Source: CAYLLT01 sp964591605
Lineage (GTDB): Bacteria > Planctomycetota > Phycisphaerae > UBA1845 > PWPN01
NCBI GenBank assembly: GCA_964591605.1
Contig: CAZQEN010000115.1
Coordinates: forward strand, 1 to 20,019
Length of the DNA: 20,019 nucleotides
Direction of reading: 5' to 3'
Shown piece by piece: positions 16,732 through 20,019 of the stretch; positions within the stretch are counted from its first letter, which is position 1; every line of letters starts with the position of its first letter. The notes under the pieces are model-generated. The model was not told the origin of the DNA, ran no database searches, and saw only the letters and a program-made list of their open reading frames with translations. The translations under genes and the position numbers were made by a program.

Positions 16732-16998
16732 GGTCCGCTTCGCGGACGAAACGGACGGTGTGATGCCGAACAGTAGGGTCCGCTTTGCGGATGAATCGGA
16801 CGGTGTGATGCCGAACAGATGTTCCGTCCGCACAGCGGACCCTACGGGGCTGGGAGACGCGACGCGAGAAACAGCGCGAGCAGGCATAGACAGACAGGTA
16901 TGGTCCGCTCTGCGGACCAACCGGGCGGCGTGATGCCAAACAGACGTTCCGTCCGCACAGCGGACCCTACGGGGTTCCGTCCGCACAGCGGACCCTAC
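16728..16998. repeat. Palindromic GTCCGC/GCGGAC repeat array filling a convergent intergenic region
   Basis: Two unit types alternate. A 45-bp unit occurs directly at 16728-16772, 16773-16817 (three mismatches between them) and 16898-16942. A 25-bp unit in the opposite orientation occurs three times without any mismatch, at 16821-16845, 16946-16970 and 16974-16998; its reverse complement matches the first 25 bp of the 45-bp unit at 22 positions. Each unit contains a hairpin with GTCCGC and GCGGAC arms and a three-base loop. The array begins inside the permease stop codon and ends one base before the stop codon of the convergent glycosidase-like gene (17001-16999). It is like REP/BIME clusters and may end transcription from both sides. 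A piece of the permease end (16851-16889) lies inside. Confidence 0.92.
16851..16889 (+). pseudogene. Second copy of the last 13 codons of the permease gene
   Basis: The frame at 16851-16889 encodes WETRREKQREQA and a TAG stop, the same residues and stop codon as the permease end at 16693-16731. Six of the 13 codons differ, and every difference is a third-position synonymous change (GAA/GAG, ACC/ACG, CGG/CGC, AAG/AAA, CGG/CGC, GCG/GCA). Both copies are followed by a 45-bp repeat unit. The copy has no start or body of its own. It is likely the remnant of a diverged, once functional permease paralogue or a recombined repeat-bounded segment. Confidence 0.75.
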
Positions 16999-19221
16999 TT
17001 ATTTTGAGGCCACGTTGACATCGAGCGTCAAACGCCCGCGGAGGTCGGTCAGATCGAATGAGCCGTCGGGTGCGGCGGTCAGGGTCTGCGTTCCCGTCGA
17101 AGCGGATTGCGGGGCGTGGCTGCCGGGCAGCCGAAGGCGCAGGCGCGTAGAGGACGGGCGAGCCGGCGGGAGATCCAGATCGACGGACAGGCGACCCTCT
17201 GACAGGTGCGAGCGGATCGCCATTGATACCGGGCCGAATGCCGTCGGGGCCCGCTCGATGCGGATGGTCTTCCCATCTTCGAGCCATGGGCGCGGCGTCG
17301 CGTAAGCCAGGTGCAGCGTGTCGGGCGTGCCGTCCTCGTCTCTGTCCCAGTCCGCCGCGAGCATGTAGCGCAGCAGCCATAGAAACAGCGCATTGCTGCT
17401 CGCATTGGGCGGCAGGTACATCGGCCGGCCATGCTCATCGAGCGGCACCAGGCTGCTGCCCTCGCAGCCGATGAACGTGTCGCGCGTCAGGCCGTGGGCG
17501 AGTTTGCCGTAGAAGCTCACGAGCGCCCGGTCCACTTCGTTGTGACGCAGCAGAGCGAGCACGTAGCGCAGGCCATACAGGTCATCGACGCCCTTCTCAT
17601 TCGCAAACAGGCCCGAGTGCTGGTCGAAGCGGATCATCCCCATGCAGATGCCGCCGCGGCGGTGCATGCGGTCGAGAATCCAGCGTTCCTCCTGTGATTT
17701 CGGGCCGAAAACGCCAGAATCGAGCACATACGGGATGACCAGGTTCCAGTAACCCCCGAGCATCGACTCGAAGACGTTTTCGAACGGCTTTTCCTTACCG
17801 AACAGGGCGACCGGCACGAACGGCGGATCGACGTCACGGCGGATGCTCTGCGCGGACGCCTTGTGAATGGCGGTGCGGAACTCGGCTGCCGCGTTTGCGA
17901 GACGTTCCGCCCGGTCCGTCTCGCCCATGTCGCGCAGGACGGCCGCCATGTCGCGCAGACCCCGCCAGCAGCAACTGTTGGAGGTCAGCGTGTGCACCTG
18001 CTCGTGAATGTCGCCGCAGTAGTTTTCGGGCGGAAACAGGCCCGTGTCAGTCCGGCGGCCGTCGACGATGCGCTGCACCTCGGTCTCCCATTGAGGGCGC
18101 AGCTCTTCGACCGCTTTCCGGTCGCGCGTGAGCCAGTAGTGGTGCGCGAGAAGCTGGAGCTTGAAACCGGCGTCATGGAACGCGAGACCCTGCTGCCTGT
18201 AGACCATCAGCGGCGGCAGGAGCGTTCGCGCCCGTTCACCGTGCCCGTAGAGCAGCAAGGCCCGGACGGCATCGCCGCACTCGCATTCGTACTGGCGTTC
18301 GTAGCCGTTTCCCGCGCTGTAGCACAGCTCATCACCCTTGATCAGCATGGCCGTGCCGATCATGAGTGATCGCCACGCGTTGTTGACGAGCGCTTCGGGC
18401 ACCTCCACGTGCGCTGCCTGGGCGAGCCACTTCTCCCAGAAGCTGGCAGTGACATCCTGGCTGTGTTGTGCTTCGCCTGGATCGCCCCCCTCTCGCCGAT
18501 GCGACGAATTGACCGAAATCCACAGATGTGCCCAGTCTCCCGGCTCGAGACGGGCGACGAGCGAGTTTTCGCTCGCCTGCCACTCGAACAAGCGGCTGAA
18601 ACCGACAAGATGACGCCGGCTGGGGTCAATACGTGCAGCCACTTCACCAGGTCCGCCGGTGACTGTAACCCGCACGCAGATTGTTCCATCGTCTGATGCC
18701 GGCGGCGCGGGCCCGAAGGCGATCTGCGTGTAGGTGACCTCACCCCTGCGATATCGAAATCTGACGATCGGCAGATAGCCCTTCTCGTATTCAGGCCCAT
18801 TCAGGGCGGCCGGCTCCGCGCCGAAAAGCTCACGGTTGGCACCGACGAAGAAAACAACGGGCGTGCCCACGCTCTTCCACGTCTTGAGACCCGGTTCAGC
18901 GTTGACAGCACTGCCGTTGCTCACCAGGCGGGGCTTGAGCGTCGCCCCCGGCGTGCTCAGCACAATGGGGTAATGCCTGAAAGCGGCATCGACGTATCTG
19001 AGCGGCGGCAGGAGTTTATCGAAGAATGCGTAGCTGGGTCCGCCTGGCTCGCGCATGGCCGATTCGCCCCACACATCGGCGCCGGAGCCGAGAGCCTCCT
19101 CGAGCGATGCAACCGTTTGCCTCTCCCCGGCCGGCACCGTCTGCGCCGGCGCTGCGGCGGGCGCTGCAAACCCGCAGATGAGGATCATCGTGAAGCGGAC
19201 GCTGTACTCGGCTGCTCGCAT
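16999..19221 (-). CDS. Secreted (alpha/alpha)6 glycosidase-like protein
   Basis: A 740-residue protein with a signal peptide ending near APAQ. A beta-rich N-terminal part (~60-240) precedes a helical part (~265-630) of the six-hairpin glycosidase kind, with CYSAGNGYERQYECECGDAV, a Trp/His/Glu-rich segment around DIHEQVHTLTSNSCCWRGL, and DQHSGLFANEKGVDDLYGLR. The C-terminus (~640-740) is a beta sandwich. DRDEDGTPD at ~626-634 is a DxDxDGxxD motif like calcium-binding loops in dockerins and thrombospondin repeats. It probably attacks a polysaccharide or glycoside outside the cytoplasm, but no family or catalytic pair could be assigned. I chose the ATG at 19221, which follows AAGGG; starts at 19245 or 19275 put a non-signal stretch first. 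It is convergent with the permease across the repeat array. Confidence 0.75.
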   Translation of the reverse strand: MRAAEYSVRFTMILICGFAAPAAAPAQTVPAGERQTVASLEEALGSGADVWGESAMREPGGPSYAFFDKLLPPLRYVDAAFRHYPIVLSTPGATLKPRLVSNGSAVNAEPGLKTWKSVGTPVVFFVGANRELFGAEPAALNGPEYEKGYLPIVRFRYRRGEVTYTQIAFGPAPPASDDGTICVRVTVTGGPGEVAARIDPSRRHLVGFSRLFEWQASENSLVARLEPGDWAHLWISVNSSHRREGGDPGEAQHSQDVTASFWEKWLAQAAHVEVPEALVNNAWRSLMIGTAMLIKGDELCYSAGNGYERQYECECGDAVRALLLYGHGERARTLLPPLMVYRQQGLAFHDAGFKLQLLAHHYWLTRDRKAVEELRPQWETEVQRIVDGRRTDTGLFPPENYCGDIHEQVHTLTSNSCCWRGLRDMAAVLRDMGETDRAERLANAAAEFRTAIHKASAQSIRRDVDPPFVPVALFGKEKPFENVFESMLGGYWNLVIPYVLDSGVFGPKSQEERWILDRMHRRGGICMGMIRFDQHSGLFANEKGVDDLYGLRYVLALLRHNEVDRALVSFYGKLAHGLTRDTFIGCEGSSLVPLDEHGRPMYLPPNASSNALFLWLLRYMLAADWDRDEDGTPDTLHLAYATPRPWLEDGKTIRIERAPTAFGPVSMAIRSHLSEGRLSVDLDLPPARPSSTRLRLRLPGSHAPQSASTGTQTLTAAPDGSFDLTDLRGRLTLDVNVASK

Positions 19222-19273
19222 GATTCGCCCTTTGCCCTGAGACATTGGATCTGTGACCACCGTCAACCGGCGC

Positions 19274-19302
19274 ATCTTACTGAAAGCCGCTTTCTGCGTC
19301 CC
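19274..19302 (-). promoter_or_regulatory. Weak promoter candidate for the glycosidase-like gene with a palindrome in its spacer
   Basis: On the minus strand GGGACG (19302-19297) and TAAGAT (19279-19274) are 17 bases apart, with three and four consensus matches. The spacer contains the palindrome GAAAGC-C-GCTTTC (19282-19294), a possible operator. This is a weak candidate. Confidence 0.22.
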
Positions 19303-19394
19303 GAAGCAACGACACCCCGCCCGTCACAGCGTGAGAACGTCGACCCATGGCCCGTAACTGATTACATTCCCGGTACGTGGCCCTTTGCCGATGA

Positions 19395-19423
19395 TTGTTG
19401 GTATTTCCGTCGAGTGCTATCGT
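19395..19423 (+). promoter_or_regulatory. Possible promoter for a leaderless transcript
   Basis: TTGTTG (19395-19400) and TATCGT (19418-19423) are 17 bases apart. Transcription would start near 19430, next to the ATG at 19432, and no ribosome site is visible before that ATG, which fits a leaderless message. Both boxes match consensus only partly. Confidence 0.25.
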
Positions 19424-19431
19424 AACTTGTT

Positions 19432-20019
19432 ATGCTTGATCAATCGGATCTCATCCTAGCCGATCGATTCACTCAAGGCATGGGCCTGTTGGACATTTCA
19501 TTGACCGATCTTCGGACGCGGCTTGCAGCCCCGCTCGAAGACGAAATCAAGCCGTGGCGGTTCCATTCAATAACCTCCCGCTTTCACGATGCACTTACCT
19601 TTCTGGCGACCCTGACGTTTCCGGCGAGCAGGCACGTGGCATTCGCCACGCGAGGCAACGGGACGGCCCTGATCAACAATGGTCGGGATGGTTCCGACTA
19701 CGGGGACTACACTTATCAACTGCCGCGTCGCGTGCGAACCAGAATGGTTTGGTTCGTTGACAATCCCGGCCGGGTCTGGACGCGTGGTGACAAAAGTGAG
19801 ATTCTCCAGTATGAGGCCCGGATCTTCGCACTGCATGGTCCGGACGGCGAACTGGTTCGCGCGGTGTTGTGCATGGACGATGGAGATCGATGGACCTTCA
19901 CGACGCAGGGAACGCCGCATGCGATTGAAGCAACGTTCCCATACGGGGCACGGCGCAAAACCGACCGCTTTACCCAGAAGCATCTGCGCGAGCTCACCGA
20001 GGCGTATGGATTTCACGTC
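19432..20019 (+). CDS. Unrecognised protein, N-terminal part (runs off right end)
   Basis: An open frame of 196 codons continues past the window end without a stop. It begins MLDQSDLILADRFTQGMG and has no signal peptide or membrane segment. It contains several aromatic and charged beta-like stretches such as TRMVWFVDNPGRVWTRGD, EILQYEARIFALHG and DRWTFTTQGTP. I do not recognise a family. The codons use more A and T in third positions than the neighbouring genes, which could mean recent transfer. No clear ribosome site precedes the ATG at 19432; an ATG at 19480 is an alternative start. The long open frame on this strand and the absence of a better frame opposite (a 149-codon antisense frame exists) support a real gene, but the call is moderate. 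Confidence 0.6.
   Translation, partial: MLDQSDLILADRFTQGMGLLDISLTDLRTRLAAPLEDEIKPWRFHSITSRFHDALTFLATLTFPASRHVAFATRGNGTALINNGRDGSDYGDYTYQLPRRVRTRMVWFVDNPGRVWTRGDKSEILQYEARIFALHGPDGELVRAVLCMDDGDRWTFTTQGTPHAIEATFPYGARRKTDRFTQKHLRELTEAYGFHV

Noticed and set aside
16609..17007. Small frames in both directions across the repeat array
   Set aside because: They translate the palindromic repeats into phrases such as RPHSGPY and VRCADGT and have no ribosome site; the sequence is repetitive DNA, not a gene.

Overview
The window looks like a high-GC planctomycete chromosome fragment, possibly from the Phycisphaerae side of the phylum, and probably from a draft or metagenome assembly because it contains two runs of N. 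The case rests on gene content: a very large secreted protein with two PQQ-like propellers, translationally coupled to a secreted prenyltransferase/squalene-oxidase-repeat protein; a MoxR ATPase; several lipoproteins; a RhaT-type rhamnose transporter; and GTCCGC/GCGGAC palindromic repeats between genes. No rRNA, tRNA, CRISPR array or transposase gene was found.

Layout. Positions 1-8084 hold minus-strand genes. Read in transcription order they are the propeller protein (8084-3312), the prenyltransferase-repeat protein (3315-2185), a PD-(D/E)XK nuclease fused to a minimal nucleotidyltransferase (2118-943), a HEPN protein overlapping it by 20 bp (962-501), and the start of a MoxR ATPase (416-1). 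The nuclease-nucleotidyltransferase/HEPN pair looks like a toxin-antitoxin or defence module set into a housekeeping gene run, and it is the strongest candidate for an undescribed system. Positions 8524-11032 hold two plus-strand lipoproteins, an OmpA-like one and a TPR protein with a long Pro/Ala/Thr/Ser-rich tail; the second is crossed by a 10-N gap and closed by a clear terminator. A RhaT-type symporter follows on the minus strand with a readable promoter. Positions 12378-12559 carry a cluster of related inverted repeats. A methyltransferase and a propeller-like lipoprotein cut by a 100-N gap come next.

Positions 14746-16731 encode an NCS1-type permease with an unusual soluble insertion. 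Its stop codon lies inside a palindromic repeat array (16728-16998) that fills the whole space up to the stop codon of a convergent, secreted glycosidase-like gene (19221-16999). Inside that array is a second copy of the last 13 codons of the permease that differs only at synonymous third positions; this is probably a relic of a lost paralogue. A partial, unrecognised plus-strand gene runs off the right end.

How the genes may work together: the RhaT transporter, the secreted glycosidase-like protein and the permease suggest uptake and breakdown of carbohydrates or nucleobases. The lipoproteins and propeller protein belong to the cell envelope. The nuclease-nucleotidyltransferase/HEPN pair is probably accessory. 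All functions are read from sequence motifs, with no database search.
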